From Prorocentrum cordatum (lineage: Eukaryota > Sar > Dinophyceae > Prorocentrales > Prorocentraceae), in contig CAUYUJ010001747.1 in assembly GCA_963575745.1 (NCBI GenBank), forward strand, positions 243,336-307,335: a stretch of 64,000 nucleotides of DNA, given 5' to 3'. Positions 32,322-43,340 of the stretch are shown piece after piece. The stretch's first letter is position 1; each line of letters starts with the position of its first letter. Below the pieces are notes generated by a model, which saw only the letters and a program-made list of their open reading frames with translations, searched no databases and was not told where the DNA came from. The translations under genes and the position numbers were made by a program.

Positions 32322-33080
32322 GTGCGCGCGCACCTCATGGAGGCGTGCTGCCCGGAAGCCACCACTCTAGGTCGAGCTATCGAAGCGCGGGGGGGCGCCG
32401 TGGTTCGCTGCGGACTCTTCAACGGCGACGACAAGGCGACGGCTACGGGCGCGCGCAGGGCGATTCATCTCCTGCGGCTAACTCGACCCAGACGACTGGT
32501 TCTCAGCCTACCCTGCGCCTCGGATTGCCCCATGCAGGACCTTAACCAAAAGAGCGAGTCTCAGAAGAAGCTGCCGGCCAACGAGATCCGACAGGGTCGA
32601 CGAATGCAGCGCGGATGTCTCACCTTCTACGAGGAAGCCAAGAAGATCGCCGACTGCCGCGCCGAGCCCAGGCAGCCCTGCAACAGCAGAAGCTGGTCCA
32701 AGTCACCATTCATCAAGAAGATGTGCGAGGAAATGCACGAGGCGATCATTCATGGATGCGCCTGCGGTCTACGAGATGACGGGGCAGGTCTCCTTTCCAA
32801 GAAGGCCCGGCGCGTGCTCCTGCGCTGGGTGGCAGGAGGGTGCCCCAGGGTGCGCGCCAGCGAGGCGGGGCACTTCGACTTTGGCTCCGAGCGCGTGCCC
32901 GCGGAGGCCGACGCGGAGGGCCAGGCGCCCGGCGCGCGCAGCGGCTCTGAGGGCGAGCAGATGTCCAGCGGGCGCGAAGATGCTTTCGGCGAGAACGCGC
33001 AGCATGCCGCCGAGGCCGCGTCCAATCAGCAAATGGGCGTCAAGGATCGACGTGGCGGTCGTCGAGAAGTTCAGCGATAG
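32322..33080 (+). pseudogene. Methyltransferase-like PC-motif domain of the copia-like polyprotein
   Basis: The frame begins with a GTG codon, but upstream coding in another register suggests a frameshift rather than a real start. Key features are MEACCPEATTLGRAIEARGG (a motif-I-like start), then LVLSLPCASDCPMQDLNQKS with a Pro-Cys dipeptide at the position of the catalytic PC of cytosine-C5 methyltransferases. C-terminal CGLRDDGAGLLSKKARRVL follows. Captured cytosine methyltransferases have been reported in dinoflagellate retrotransposons; assigning this domain to them is my inference. No integrase or RT follows, so the element is truncated. Confidence 0.45.
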
Positions 33081-33780
33081 CATCTTGCCTCAAGACGTAG
33101 GGTGGCAGGTCGAGGCCAAGACGCGCCTCGAGATGCCGCGGGCCGCCGCCGACAGGGAGCACGAGCGGCGCTGGCGTCAGCGGGCGCTGGTGGTCGTGCA
33201 TCAGAGCGACGCGGAGGGCGCCAAGAAGCCCTGCGAGTGCGAGGGCGAGGTCGGCGAGCACGTGCAGCTCGCCGCAGAGGCGCCGTCCGTGTTGCAGGCG
33301 GACTTCAAGGATATCGACGAGTCGGTAGTGAAGGAGCTCAGCGAGAACACTCTGCCTCAAGTCTCTGAGGCGCAGGTCGAGGCCGAGGTGTGCCTCGCCA
33401 TGCTGCGGGCCAACGCCGACAGGGAGCGCGAGCGGCACTGGCGTCAGAGCGCGCTGGAGGGCCAGCAGCAGCTGGCCGCTGGGGGTGCTAAGAAGTCCAG
33501 CGAGGACGTTCGGCGAGCACGCGCAGTTCGCCGCATAGGCGACGTCCGCGCTGCAGGCGGACCTCCGGGATATCGACGACGCGGTCATGAAGGAGCTCAG
33601 CCATCCCATCATGCCCGCAGTTTCTGAGGCGCGGGCCAGGGCCAAGACGAAGCGCATCGCAATGCTGCAGGCCGAGACCGCGCAGGAGCACGGGGATCTC
33701 GAGCTTTTTTGTCGGCGGGAGCTGGTGGTCGAGCAGCAGATCCGCGAGCTGGAGCCGAGTCGGGGTGACCGACGACGGCG
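33040..33780 (+). repeat. Three ~88-residue coding repeats
   Basis: Units of about 258-264 bp start near 33047, 33311 and 33569. Each encodes ID..VVKELS...LPQVSEAQ followed by a charged helical stretch (ADRERERHWRQ) and a Gln/Ala-rich end. The first two are in one frame (32752-33627) and the third is shifted by one register (33587-34111). The heptad-like pattern suggests coiled coil. Period and protein-level conservation suggest the repeat arose as coding sequence. Confidence 0.65.
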
Positions 33781-34519
33781 GCCGCCGCGAGCAAGGCCGC
33801 GCGTAGGCGCGAGGGGCGCCTGCGGGTGCCGTAGCCAGCTTGCCGCGCCGATTGGGGGCGCGAGGGCGCCTGCGAGCGGGCGTGGCCACCGCGAGAGGTC
33901 CTGTCGGGCCTCCCTTTTTTCCCTATCATCTTCCTTATGGGGTTCTCCAGTCGGAGAGCTGCGAGCTCGACGCGGCCTGCGTTTCGCAGGCTGGTTTTCG
34001 CCGCTCCGTCCGTCGGCGCGAGGGGCGCTGGCGAGCGGGGGCGGCTCCGGTGGATTCCCCCCTGTCGGGGGGGGGTGGGGGCAGGCTGGTCCCCCGTGCG
34101 GGTGCCCCTAGTGACGCCGCGCACCGCTGAGATAGGGCCGCTCTATTATGGGTGGCTCCATATTTTTTGGGCGTGGTTGTTCGGTGCTTTCATCGGGTCC
34201 AGCCTCGATCGATGGTGACAGGCCGTTGCCATTGTTCGTGGTAGTCCTATTTTCCTCAGTTGTGAGAAGCCTTCGGCTCGGTATACATATGTGGTTACAC
34301 TTTGCTGAGCTTGCTCTAACCTGTTCCTCGGTCGTTTCTTCGGTCGATCTTGCAGTGGGCTCAAAAAGTGGCGCGGACGCAGTGTAATTGTTTACGCTTC
34401 GCGAGTCCCCGACTGCCCATGCAGGGGTCCCGCCCACGAGAGCTGACGGGAAATAGAAAGAAGAGACACATGCAGTGAAACAGAGCGTGCAAGGAGAGGA
34501 GAGGACGGAGGGTGTTGAG
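33781..34519. other. Region without a recognised gene
   Basis: GC-rich to about 34130, then mixed sequence. GGCGCGGACGCAGTGTAATT at about 34370 is an isolated R4 fragment. Confidence 0.4.
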
Positions 34520-35190
34520 CGGGTATCTTGGAGCATCGGAGGCCTTCTTGGAGCGATGGGGTTGTGCCGGGGGATATTGGGGTCCTCTTGGGGCTCTTCT
34601 TGGGCATCTTGGGGCCCTCTTGGGGCTTTTTCTCTTGGGGGGGGGCTCTCGTTTTTTTGGGGGGGCGCCTTGGGGCCCTCATGGGGGCGTCATGTGGCTC
34701 TTTCGGGGCTCTCTTCCTCTTGGGAGCTATGGAGCCTGGGGCCATCTTGGAGACAATCGGTCAAAGGAGGGGGGGGGTCATCGATCTATTCCCCCCATCC
34801 TGGGCAATCGAAATAGCATCTTGGGACGGTCTTTGTGGCCCTCTGATGGCGATCTCGGGCGCCCTTGGGGCAGTGTTGGAGGCCTCTCGGGCCCTTCTTG
34901 CAGCTCTCTTGGGCTATTTCAGGGCCATCTTGAGGCTCTAAATGCGCATCGGAAGCGAAAAGGCGAGACGGCGAACATCGGTGATTCCCTGTAGGTTGTT
35001 GAAGGATTTTGGCTTCTCGGGGAGGTCTTGAGGGGTCGCCAGGAGCACCTGGGACCGTCTTGTGGCTCTTTTGGGACATCTTGGAGGTACGTTGTTTGCT
35101 AGATTGAAGCATGATGGGATATCTTGAGCGATCTTAGAGGCTATCTTGGGCTCTCTGAGGCCCTCTTTGGGCCATCTTGGGCGAAAACGG
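34520..35190 (+). repeat. CTTGGGG-type degenerate array
   Basis: Irregular TCTTGGGGCTCTTCTTGGG-type units at about 34540-34940 and again at about 35015-35180, like 28190-28890. Confidence 0.8.
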
Positions 35191-35499
35191 ACCCTCTGAC
35201 ACCTCGCGGCCCCCACCGTCCAGGTCCAGGGGAGGGGGGAGGGGGAGAGGTCAAGCTAGCCGCCCGCCCGCAAACCGTCTAGCTCACTCCCACCCGCCCT
35301 GCCCTACACATAAGTGGCACCCGAGCCTTGGCATGTTCAGCGCTCGTCTCTGGATGGGTAGCTACTGGGAACCACAGCCGACCCCAGGTGCCCGACGCTT
35401 CGGCGAGGTGCGCCACGCGTGCCAGGGGCGCCACGCGCGCCAGGCACCCCTGGGGCCTGGGCGTGCCAGGCACGCTTGGTTCCCTGCGCGCGTGACAGC

Positions 35500-35960
35500 A
35501 TACATCGGGAAACATGCCGGCCCCCGCCATCCTTGTCGAAACCGCCGATGCCCATCGTTGTGTCTGGTGGGCCTGCGCACAGCAGGCCACGCGCCACCAA
35601 CCCTGCCGTCCCTGTCCAAAACCACTTGACAGTGATCGCGGGATGACCGCGCACGATCCAGATTTAGCCGCGAGGTGCATGTTGTATTGGTTTTGGTCAG
35701 GGATGGTAGCCCTGCGCGCAGCAGGAAATATGCTGACACCCCCGCCGTCCTTGTCAAAGCAATGTATAGTGCTCGCGGGCCTCGCGAACATGACTCGAGA
35801 CTTTGGTAATTTGCATTGTTTTTGACAGGGATGGTGGGGGGTAGCCGTATCGGGTTGGCTGCGCATGCTCCAAATGTGGAGACCGAGTGCGGTTTGTATT
35901 GTTTTTTGATCGGGATGGTGTGGGGCGAGTCGGCATGGTTTCGGGTTGGCCCCTGGTCAC
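35500..35960. repeat. Cluster of inverted and direct copies of a CCATCCCTGTC-type motif
   Basis: CCGCCATCCTTGTCGAAAC (about 35525), CTGCCGTCCCTGTCCAAAAC (about 35608) and CCGCCGTCCTTGTCAAAGC (about 35743) alternate with reverse copies GGTTTTGGTCAGGGATGG (about 35689), TTTTTGACAGGGATGG (about 35819) and TTTTTTGATCGGGATGG (about 35903). The cluster could fold into several hairpins. Confidence 0.6.
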
Positions 35961-36107
35961 TTTGGGGAGGGGGTGTATATCAATCAGGAACAGTGATAAA
36001 CCCTTCACCAAAGGGGAAGAGGGTTTCTTTGAAGAGGGAAGAACGATCTAGTTAAACCACCTTCGCCCAGAGAGCTGGTGAGATTTACGCGGTGACCTTT
36101 AAAGCGC

Positions 36108-36225
36108 GAGCCGAGCTTGCTTTACAAGGGATCTTTGCCCTCGGAGCGCGAACCTAGTGTCATTTACAAGGGACCGTGGCCCTAGAGCGTGAGTCCTGCG
36201 TTACTTCCGAGGGATCGTTGCGCAA
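36108..36225 (+). repeat. R4 units
   Basis: Two to three diverged units (TTTACAAGGGATCTTTGCCC, TTTACAAGGGACCGTGGCCC). Confidence 0.7.
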
Positions 36226-36416
36226 GCCGTCACGACACGAATTTATCTGAGAGTCAACCCGCACAGTGCGGATGAGCGGCTTTCCAAGGTCACCCTTCGC
36301 ATCCTTCCCCTTCGTCCTATCCTTGGCCTTTTTCGCTGGCCGCGCCCCGCTCGCAAGGTGTCGCAAGGTGTGATAAAGCAAGCCGCAAGTTGTCACGACA
36401 CGAGCTTGCCTTACAG

Positions 36417-36620
36417 CCGGACCGAGGTATAAGATCGAGGTCGCTTCGGGGAGGGTACCCTGATGTTCTTCGTGCTTGTTGGATGTTCTTGTGCACGTTG
36501 AGGAGGGTACCCTCGGATGTTCTGTTTGTTCTTGCCGACGGAGTGTCTCATGTTCTTGAGGGATGTTCTCATGGCCCAGATCCGACCGTACCCCTTTGCG
36601 TTCCTTCGGGACCACGTTTC
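36417..36620 (+). repeat. Repeat F, copy 1
   Basis: Contains GACCGAGGTATAAGATCGAG, GGGAGGGTACCCT and TGTTCTTGAGGGATGTTCT. Its parts recur at 38100-38195 (left flank of the Ngaro-like element) and at 44556-44690. Confidence 0.65.
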
Positions 36621-37289
36621 ACAGCCCTCCCACCTGCTGCCATTTTCTTCACGCTGTCCCCCCGTTCCGGCCCCCCTGTCCAACCACCCCCAGCTCCTCC
36701 GACTCTTTGGGCCTTCCGTCGGAGAAAACTGAGGCTTTGCCGGAGCTCGGGTTTGCCGCCGCTTCATTGACGGTCCCAACATGGATCTTGACGCTCCATT
36801 TTTCGTGAGATGTTTCTGGCGGGAGTTCGCGCCATATTTCAGACTAGGTCCCGCCATTTTGTTGCGGCCTCGTCAGGCAAACTCGAGCCCCCTAAACTGG
36901 AGTCTTGCGCCTGCCCGATCTGTTATCGGCGCCGCGGCCATAACTCGGGTCTCAGGCGGCCGCTCGGCGGAATGGACTCGGCTTCTATTGCCGAGATAAC
37001 TTCCTGACCCTTCTCCCAACCTGTCCTTTGGACCCGAGATGGCCCTTTCGACGGGGAAGCCTCCGGACATCGACGCTCATTTCCGGAAGCGCGTCGGCGA
37101 GGCGCAGCGTGCCGGAGCGCACACCCGAGGCAGGAAGACGTCCAGGAAGCCGACGACGGCGCCCCAAGACGACATGGCGCTCCGCGGCCCTGCGCCGCCC
37201 GCGCCAGGCCCGCCGCCCCGCCCCAGCCAGGGGGGCGGGCGGCTGCGTGGCTGCGGGCATCCGATGGATGCGGGCGCCCTCCTCGGCGA

Positions 37290-37455
37290 CCTCGAGGGGC
37301 CCAGGCGCGACGGGCGGCTGCCAGCTCTGGACAGGCCTTCGGTGGCGCGCCGCCGCCGCGCCCTTGCCGTCGTCGCCTTCGCCGCCACCTTCGCCGCCGC
37401 CTTCGCCGCTGCCTTCGTCGCCGTCGTCTTCGTCGTCGCCGCCGCCGCCACCGAG

Positions 37456-37549
<94 letters not shown>

Positions 37550-37560
37550 GCAGCGCGCGG
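37290..37560 (+). repeat. GCC/GTC trinucleotide tract
   Basis: (GCC)n grading into (GTC)n; frames on both strands give poly-Ala, Val, Arg, Ser and Thr runs. Sequence from 36621 to 37289 and from 37561 to 38099 is GC-rich with no recognised gene. Confidence 0.85.
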
Positions 37561-38099
37561 GGGGTGGGCAGGGCGAGGGGGGCGGCCTCCTCAGGGGGCC
37601 CTCCCCGCCTCTTGAGTAGGCCTGCCCCCCCCCCCCCCGCCTTCCGCTTTCTGCAGGGGCCCTCCGAGATGCCTCTGAGGAAGGACCGTCTGCCCTCTTG
37701 CGTGGCAGCCCCCCTTGCCTGGCCGCCCAGCCCTGGCCCCGCTCCACAGCGATCCCTGGGCCACTCCTGAGGTCCATCTAGCCAGCCTCTCGCGGGCCGC
37801 GGCTGGGAGGACCCTCCATTGGACCCCCCCGCAAAAAAAGGGAGGCACGCCCAAACCACATCTCGACCCTCCCATCCCTCCCGTCCTCTCCCCGCCCTGC
37901 CACCCAGTAGCCTCCCGGCAGACACAGGCTGCTGCAGCTGCCCCGGGGCCTCAGGGAGCTGGACCCGAGGAGGCTCGCGCCGGCGCTGCACGCCTGCTTG
38001 GCCGACGAGTGCCCAGAGGTGCGCTGTCGCTCCGCCGCCCTGGTGCCCGAGGCCGCGGCAGCGCCCCCGTGCCCTGCGCGGTGTCTGTGACCACTGACG

Positions 38100-38195
38100 C
38101 ACTCTACCCCGACGAGTCCAATCGACGCTGGGGTACAGTCGGACCGAGGTCAAGATCGAGGTCGGTTCGGGGAGGGTACCCTAGTGTTCTTCCTG
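38100..38195 (+). repeat. Repeat F fragment flanking the Ngaro-like element
   Basis: CCAATCGACGCTGGGGTACA and GGACCGAGGTCAAGATCGAG through GGGAGGGTACCCTAGTG. Matching pieces are at 36417-36480 and 44655-44690. The element's A1 repeat begins immediately after. Confidence 0.65.
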
Positions 38196-38349
38196 CTAGT
38201 TTGCCAAACGCACTTTTCTGTGCCCTGAGGTGGAGTGCGGTCTGAGGGAGTGCGGGCCGTCCTGTCTGTGGTTGCCCGAGTGCATGTGCGTTGGTTCTCC
38301 CACAGGCCATGAGTGTGCTAAGTTATCTCGCGCGCTCAAGTTTTCTGGC
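38196..38349 (+). repeat. Split direct repeat A1
   Basis: CTAGTTTGCCAAACGCACTT through CGCGCTCAAGTTTTCTGGC. It is about 90% similar to A2 by eye and includes GGAGTGCGGTCTGAGGGAGT. Confidence 0.85.
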
Positions 38350-38540
38350 TCAATCAATTTGGGCCAGCCTGCGGCTGACCGAGGCGCAGGCGCCACGTTT
38401 GCCAAAGCCTACTTCCTTGCCGGCCTCCTCGCCCTGCTGGGCTTCTCGGATCATTCTGGCAGCAGCTGGGAGGACATGGGGGAGGAGGCCGCCGAGGCGC
38501 CCAGCATCGACGGGCCCCGCGAGGATACGGAGGCGTCCTG

Positions 38541-40240
38541 GTGGGAGTGCGCAGCGCCATGGGCGCCGCGTATGTTCCGTCTGGGGTTGCGCCCGACCAG
38601 CAGCGAGAACGCGACCCCCCGCGGCATCTTCCTTCCCATCCAGCTCCTTTCGATCGTCATCCGAGCTCGGTCAGTCTGAAGCCCGACGAGCTGGGGAGGA
38701 CGTGGCATCTGGCGCGCGAGACGGTGATGGCCCTTAGAGATCTGTCCTCTGGAGCCTTTCCCCCGTGGACCACGAGACCGCGAGCGGGGGCAGCCAGTGG
38801 AGATTGGTCCAGGGTCACGCTGTTGCGCGGGAGGATTGTGGAGGACCCGTGGGGAAGACATGCTTCGCGTGATGGTTGGATCCCAGCGGGCGGCGACAGG
38901 GCGAGTTCATCTGCAGATTGCATTCCCGAGGACGGGCGCAGGAAGTCAAACGTGACGTCGTCCTCCTCGAGAGGGAGGCCCCCGGCGAGGCGGGCCATGC
39001 GCCCGATGGCGGCGAGTCAAGTTGCGGCGCCTGCGCCGGGGGCGACACCGATCCAGGGCGCCGACCAGTCGGGGGCCGCGTTCACCGACCTGTCCGGCTT
39101 CGAGGGGAAGATGCCTCTCCCTCAGGACCACGTGGACTGGGGCAAGTACACCTCCATCAAGACGTACTCGGGCCCTGGATGGGGGAAGGCCGCGACCCGC
39201 AACGAGCTCACCTCGAGGACGTGGCAGGGCGGGACATTGTCGTTCGTCGCGAGGGCCCGCCCCTTAGTTGAGGTCTTCACGGCGTTCGAGAAGGTCGAGC
39301 CGGATCCCGATTGAGAGCCGATTGTGCAGTCGTCTCGGTTGGTTTGGGATAGTCGCCAAGTGGGCTCCTCTTCAATTCCCCCTCCCTGGGAGCCGCCGGG
39401 CTCTCCAGCGGCCTCGCGGTTGGTGGAGTTGGGCGGTGCTATATTGCATGCAAGAAAGCGTTCGACGACGCGGGGGGGCCTGCCCGACTGGTTCTATATT
39501 CCCGAGAAGCCCAGGCAGATGGCTGAGTTTTGTGTATTGGAACGTATTAAACCGCTCGGGTTCCTGAGGTCATCGAGAATCAGGGGCGTCGACGTCGGAG
39601 ACGCGCCTGGGGGCGCGACTGGTCCAGGCCCGAAGGTGAACCCGATGGCATTTTCATGGGCAGTTTTAATTGCGCATGCATGTTTGGTCGAAGTCGGGGA
39701 TCTCCCGCGGCTCGGCGGTGCCGTTTTTCAGTCTATTCGAGATGTTATTCGCGCTACATGCCGACGGCTTCATCGCCTTCCATCTTCATTCGAAGGACGA
39801 CGGGGCGGGGCCGCTGGATCTACGGGGTGCCATGCGATCGGTTTTTTTGATGCGAGGCGCCCCGTTCCACGAGGAGGCCATCGGCGATGGCACGCAGAAG
39901 GGGCTGGGGTTGACACTGGAGAGCGTGCCTTGCATCTTGAGGCAGCGCCAGGAGAAACTAAAAAGCCCCAGTTCTGCGCGACGAGGCTTTTGCCCTATAG
40001 GGGCGGGCTATGCCAGTGGAGGTGTCGTCGCTGCTGGGTCTCTGGACGTGGGTCGCGCTCTTGAACTGGCCAGCTCTCTCGACACCAGACAAGATCCTCA
40101 AGTGGATCCACTCGTTCGTCGAAGACGAGGAGGTGAAAAATCAGGTGATCTGGGGTGCAGTTCGAAGCGAGCTGATGGCGATGTCGAGTCTGTCGGCATT
40201 CTTCGAGAGCCTCCTCGAGGCTCCGTGGCGGGGCAGTCAT
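38541..40240 (+). pseudogene. Gag plus reverse transcriptase remnants of the Ngaro-like element
   Basis: The first frame (38541-39314, then past TGA at 39312 to about 39590) covers a gag-like N-terminus and RT fingers. Visible pieces are WGKYTSIKTYSGPGWG, a VWDSRQV block and motif A at DWFYIPEKPRQMAEF (about 39483-39527). Motif B is visible as NPMAFSWAVLIAHACL (about 39640-39690). Motif C should be a YxDD; here one frame reads LHADGFIAFHLHSKDDG (about 39750) and an indel appears to have destroyed it. Thumb-like LSTPDKILKWIHSF and WGAVRSELMAMSSLSAFFES (about 40075-40215) lie in a third frame. Confidence 0.65.
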
Positions 40241-40299
40241 CGTGGACAGCGGCGTCGAGGAGGCAGGGGCCAAGGCGCGCGGCTCGGCGGCCCAGGGGC

Positions 40300-41090
40300 G
40301 GGTCGTCTCGATGGGCGAGGTGCGCGCGGGGGACGAGGGCCACGGCGACCGAGGATGGAGGGGGTTTCCAGGGCCAGGTCGAGCAGGCGAAGGTCGATCA
40401 GAAGGTTTCCTGGAGTTCTTCTCGGGGGGCGAGAACCTCTCGAGCGCGGTCCGAGAGGTGCTGGGGTCGTGGACGGACCCCTGGGACATCGAGATGGGGC
40501 CCTTCCCAAGACGTGCGGCAGCCTGTGAACCTGGCCGGGGTCCTCAAGCAGCTCAGGTCAGGATGGTGCTGGATGGTTCACCTTGCTCCGCCATGCGCCG
40601 CGTTCTCCCGGGCTAGGAGGCCGAGATTGAGATTTGGAGCGGCCCCTCGCGGGCTAGCCGAGCTCCCCCAGAGCTGCCGCCAACAGGTTTTGGTTGGCAA
40701 CGCTCTTTGCCGCAACGCAGTGGAGGTGGCGCTCGAGTGCTTGAGGATTGGGGCGCCCTTCGTGCTGGAGAACCCGATGGCCCCCCCCGCTTGGGCGCGC
40801 CCGCTGGCGATGGCCCTCTTGGAAACGGCGGGCGTCGTCTCGGTCGACCTGGGCTTCTGCCAGTTCGGGGGGCCTGGGGAGAAGCCGACCCGCCTGTTCG
40901 GGAACTTCGGGGAGCTGGCGGCCTGGGGGCGGCGTTGCACGGGTCGAACGGGCCGGCGTTCGATGGCGGAGTCGCCGCGCCGACAGCTGAGAGGTCGGAG
41001 CGAGAACGGGAAGCTCTGGGCGAAGATCGCGCGCCCGTGCCCGAAGGGCCTCTGTCGCCAGTGCGCGGCGGCTGCAGCTCAGTTCTACAA
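40300..41090 (+). pseudogene. Cytosine-methyltransferase-like domain in the Ngaro-like element
   Basis: Motif-I-like FLEFFSGGENLSSAVREVLG (about 40405-40464, one frame) is followed by SWTDPWDIEMGP. After a frameshift near 40500-40560 comes MVHLAPPCAAFSRARRPRLR (about 40572-40631) with a Pro-Cys as in motif IV of C5-cytosine methyltransferases. Next come FVLENPMAPPAWARPLAMAL and VDLGFCQFGGPGEKPTRLFG. The FxxxFxG...PPC order resembles DNMTs. DIRS elements usually carry a Dam-like adenine methyltransferase and Ngaro elements none, so this is unusual. It lies between RT and RNase H. Assignment is by motif only. Confidence 0.55.
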
Positions 41091-41189
41091 GCTCAGCCTA
41101 GATGGGGCCCTCGACAGCAGACGCACGGTGGGGGGGATCTCGCCAAGGTCGATCAGCCCCAGCGCGAGCAGTCCCACCGGCGATTGGAT

Positions 41190-41580
41190 CAGCTGTCGCG
41201 CTGGCGAAGAGGTGGGGCCCATTGTCCAGCGGGAAGTGGGGCGGGCTGGAGCACGACAACCTGCTGGAGCTCAGGGGCGCGGCGATGGTCGCGAGACACT
41301 CGGGGGGGCGGGGGGGGGGGGCGTCCAAAGCGTGGGGCCACCGAGTGCCCATCTACACCGACCCCCTCGTCGTTCTCGGGGCCTTGTCGAAGGGCCGCTC
41401 GAAAGCGCGCGAGATCCTGGGGCTCTGCGGGGAGGCAGCCGCCATCGCCATGGCCGCGGCTATCAATCTCTATCTCAAGTGGGCGCCGAGCGAGTTCAAC
41501 CGCGCCGACGGACCATCGAGCGGGGGGCCGTCGGGCTCGACGCGACGACTTCCAGGCGCACTTGGACAGGGGGATTCTTC
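41190..41580 (+). pseudogene. RNase H-like domain of the Ngaro-like element
   Basis: The frame 41102-41641 reads HDNLLELRGAAMVARH (about 41255), VPIYTDPLVVLGALSKGRS (about 41347-41403) and YLKWAPSEFNRADGPSSG (about 41470-41525). ELRA, YTDS-like and W.P.E.N.AD signatures are those of RNase H in YR retroelements, where it removes RNA from the RNA:DNA hybrid. It is shifted relative to the preceding domain. Confidence 0.7.
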
Positions 41581-41649
41581 GCTCTGTGCCCTCCATTCTC
41601 ACATCGGTAGGGGTTCCAGCGAACGTCGACGACATTGGTGAGATGGCTC

Positions 41650-42700
41650 CGCGTGTTTCATGGTTTGGGCTTCCTCTCGATGGTTGCTGAAGCTGCGGGG
41701 GGAACTGACGTGGAGAAGCTATTCGCGGTCGGCCGAGGGTGCCTTTCCCGCCGCTTCAGAAGAGAGGGGCCCTGGCCTGGGTCAGTGCAATAGGGCGGAA
41801 GGCTGCGTTGGACAGCCGGCTGATCGTTCATGCCGTGGATGATGCTACGAATATATCAGGTCGAAGTCCGTTCTTTTTGGTTGACGCGCAGCGTTCGGGC
41901 TCCCGTTTCAGCGCAGTGGCCCAGGGGGGTCTTGTTCTGGCGAGGTATCTGGAAGACTCGTGTTACATCGGCAGTGCTCAGTCTACGAACGGTTCATGTG
42001 TCTTCCATAGTTTCTGTCATATGTTTCATGATCACAGGGGGGGCTGCCGATCGCACATCGTGCTCTTCAAGTCTGGTCGCGATTTCAGCAGACCAGAGAA
42101 GGTGCGCCAGTTCCCAAGTGGGCCATTGCACGCATCGCCCTGGCCCTCACCGAGAAGGGCCTCGCGATGGAGGCCGTCGCCGTCCACCTGTCCTTCGACG
42201 GGCGGCTTCGCGAGCAGGGCTGGGCGCGGCGGCGCGCGGGGCACTGCGCGGAGGACCGCCGCGGCAGCTTCTCGCTCTTCTCGGGGGACAGACGCCGAGG
42301 AGGGCAAGTCTAGTCGGGGTCTGGCCGAGGAGTTGTTCTACATATGACTTCGACAAAAGGCTGGATGGGTGGTCTTTTCCGATGGCTGGGCCCCGAGGAT
42401 TTTTGTTAGATGTTTTTTTCTTCAGCGGCCTCCTACCGTCGAGCCAGGTGGGGGGGCCTCGTTGGATTTGAAGCTGGGAGCTCTTTGCCCTCCCCGCGGG
42501 CTGCGACATGCCAGCGCCTCTCACTTCCTGGAAGAGGGCGGCGGCGTGGAAGTTGTCCGTGGACGCCGCCGCTGGCAGTCAGCCAGCTCACGTGCTGCTT
42601 GAGCAGAGGTCCAGGCTCCCGCGAGAGATTTCGTGTCGGGGGCAGATCTTCTGGCGCGCGCCTGCCAGTGCCTGGGCGACTGCGATTCTGTCTTCGCCTG
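41650..42700 (+). pseudogene. Tyrosine recombinase remnant of the Ngaro-like element
   Basis: The C-terminal catalytic block is visible at about 42490-42605: CPPRGLRHASASHFLEEGGG then VVRGRRRWQSASS, matching the LRHGGAS...RGRW pattern of YR retroelements. The frame then stops (TGA at about 42600) where the catalytic Tyr is expected. The next register continues with EQRSRLPREISCRG, as expected after the Tyr, so a small indel or substitution removed the active site. Upstream (41650-42480) the protein is scattered over three frames. Confidence 0.55.
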
Positions 42701-42933
42701 TGGCCTTTCGGCCCGCTTCTCGTGGTCTAATCCGCCAGTTGGAGATCTGCGCTGCTGGCGAGCTTTCTGCGGGACCCCCCGCATTTAAGAAGACGGTCGG
42801 CGAGCCCATGAGGGCAAAACCTAGTTTTCCCAGGAAGGATCATTCGCGAACCCGTCGAGTGCTCACTAGCGATTGACTCTTTGTGTTTGCAAGGTCGGCG
42901 TTCCGCCGGCCCAGACTTACTGGTGTTCGCGTT

Positions 42934-43146
42934 GTGGTTTGTGCTCTCGGTGTTCGCTGGCAGTGTGGTGCATCGGATCTGCCAGGTCATGCGCCGAGCG
43001 CTGCGTTTTGTATTTCGCGCGTGCTAGGTAAAGATCGAGGCAAGCAGCCTCCCGCCTTGTGCTGAACACATATTTGGGCCGTCGCCTCATCGCCCGTCTG
43101 GCTCTGCCCTTTTTTCCTCGCCTCCTCTCCTCTTGCGCTGAAATCC
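42934..43146 (+). repeat. Split direct repeat B1
   Basis: TGTGCTCTCGGTGTTCGCTG through GAAAT, containing TATTTCGCGCGTGCTAGG and GATCGAGGCAAGCAGCCTCC. Its end touches the start of A2. Confidence 0.85.
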
Positions 43147-43295
43147 TAGTTTGCCAAACGCACTTTTCTGTGCCCTGAGATGGAGTGCGGTCTGAGGGAG
43201 TGCGGGACCGTCCTGCCTGTGGCTGTCCGAGTGCATGTGCGTTGGTGCTCCCACAGGCCATGAGATTGGTATCTCGCGCGCTCAAGTTTTCTGGC
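43146..43295 (+). repeat. Split direct repeat A2
   Basis: Second copy of A1 (CTAGTTTGCCAAACGCACTT ... CGCGCTCAAGTTTTCTGGC), fused to the end of B1. Confidence 0.85.
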
Positions 43296-43340
43296 CCCCC
43301 ACCCTGACCCACCCTTTTCGAACAAAAAAAGTTAGTATTT

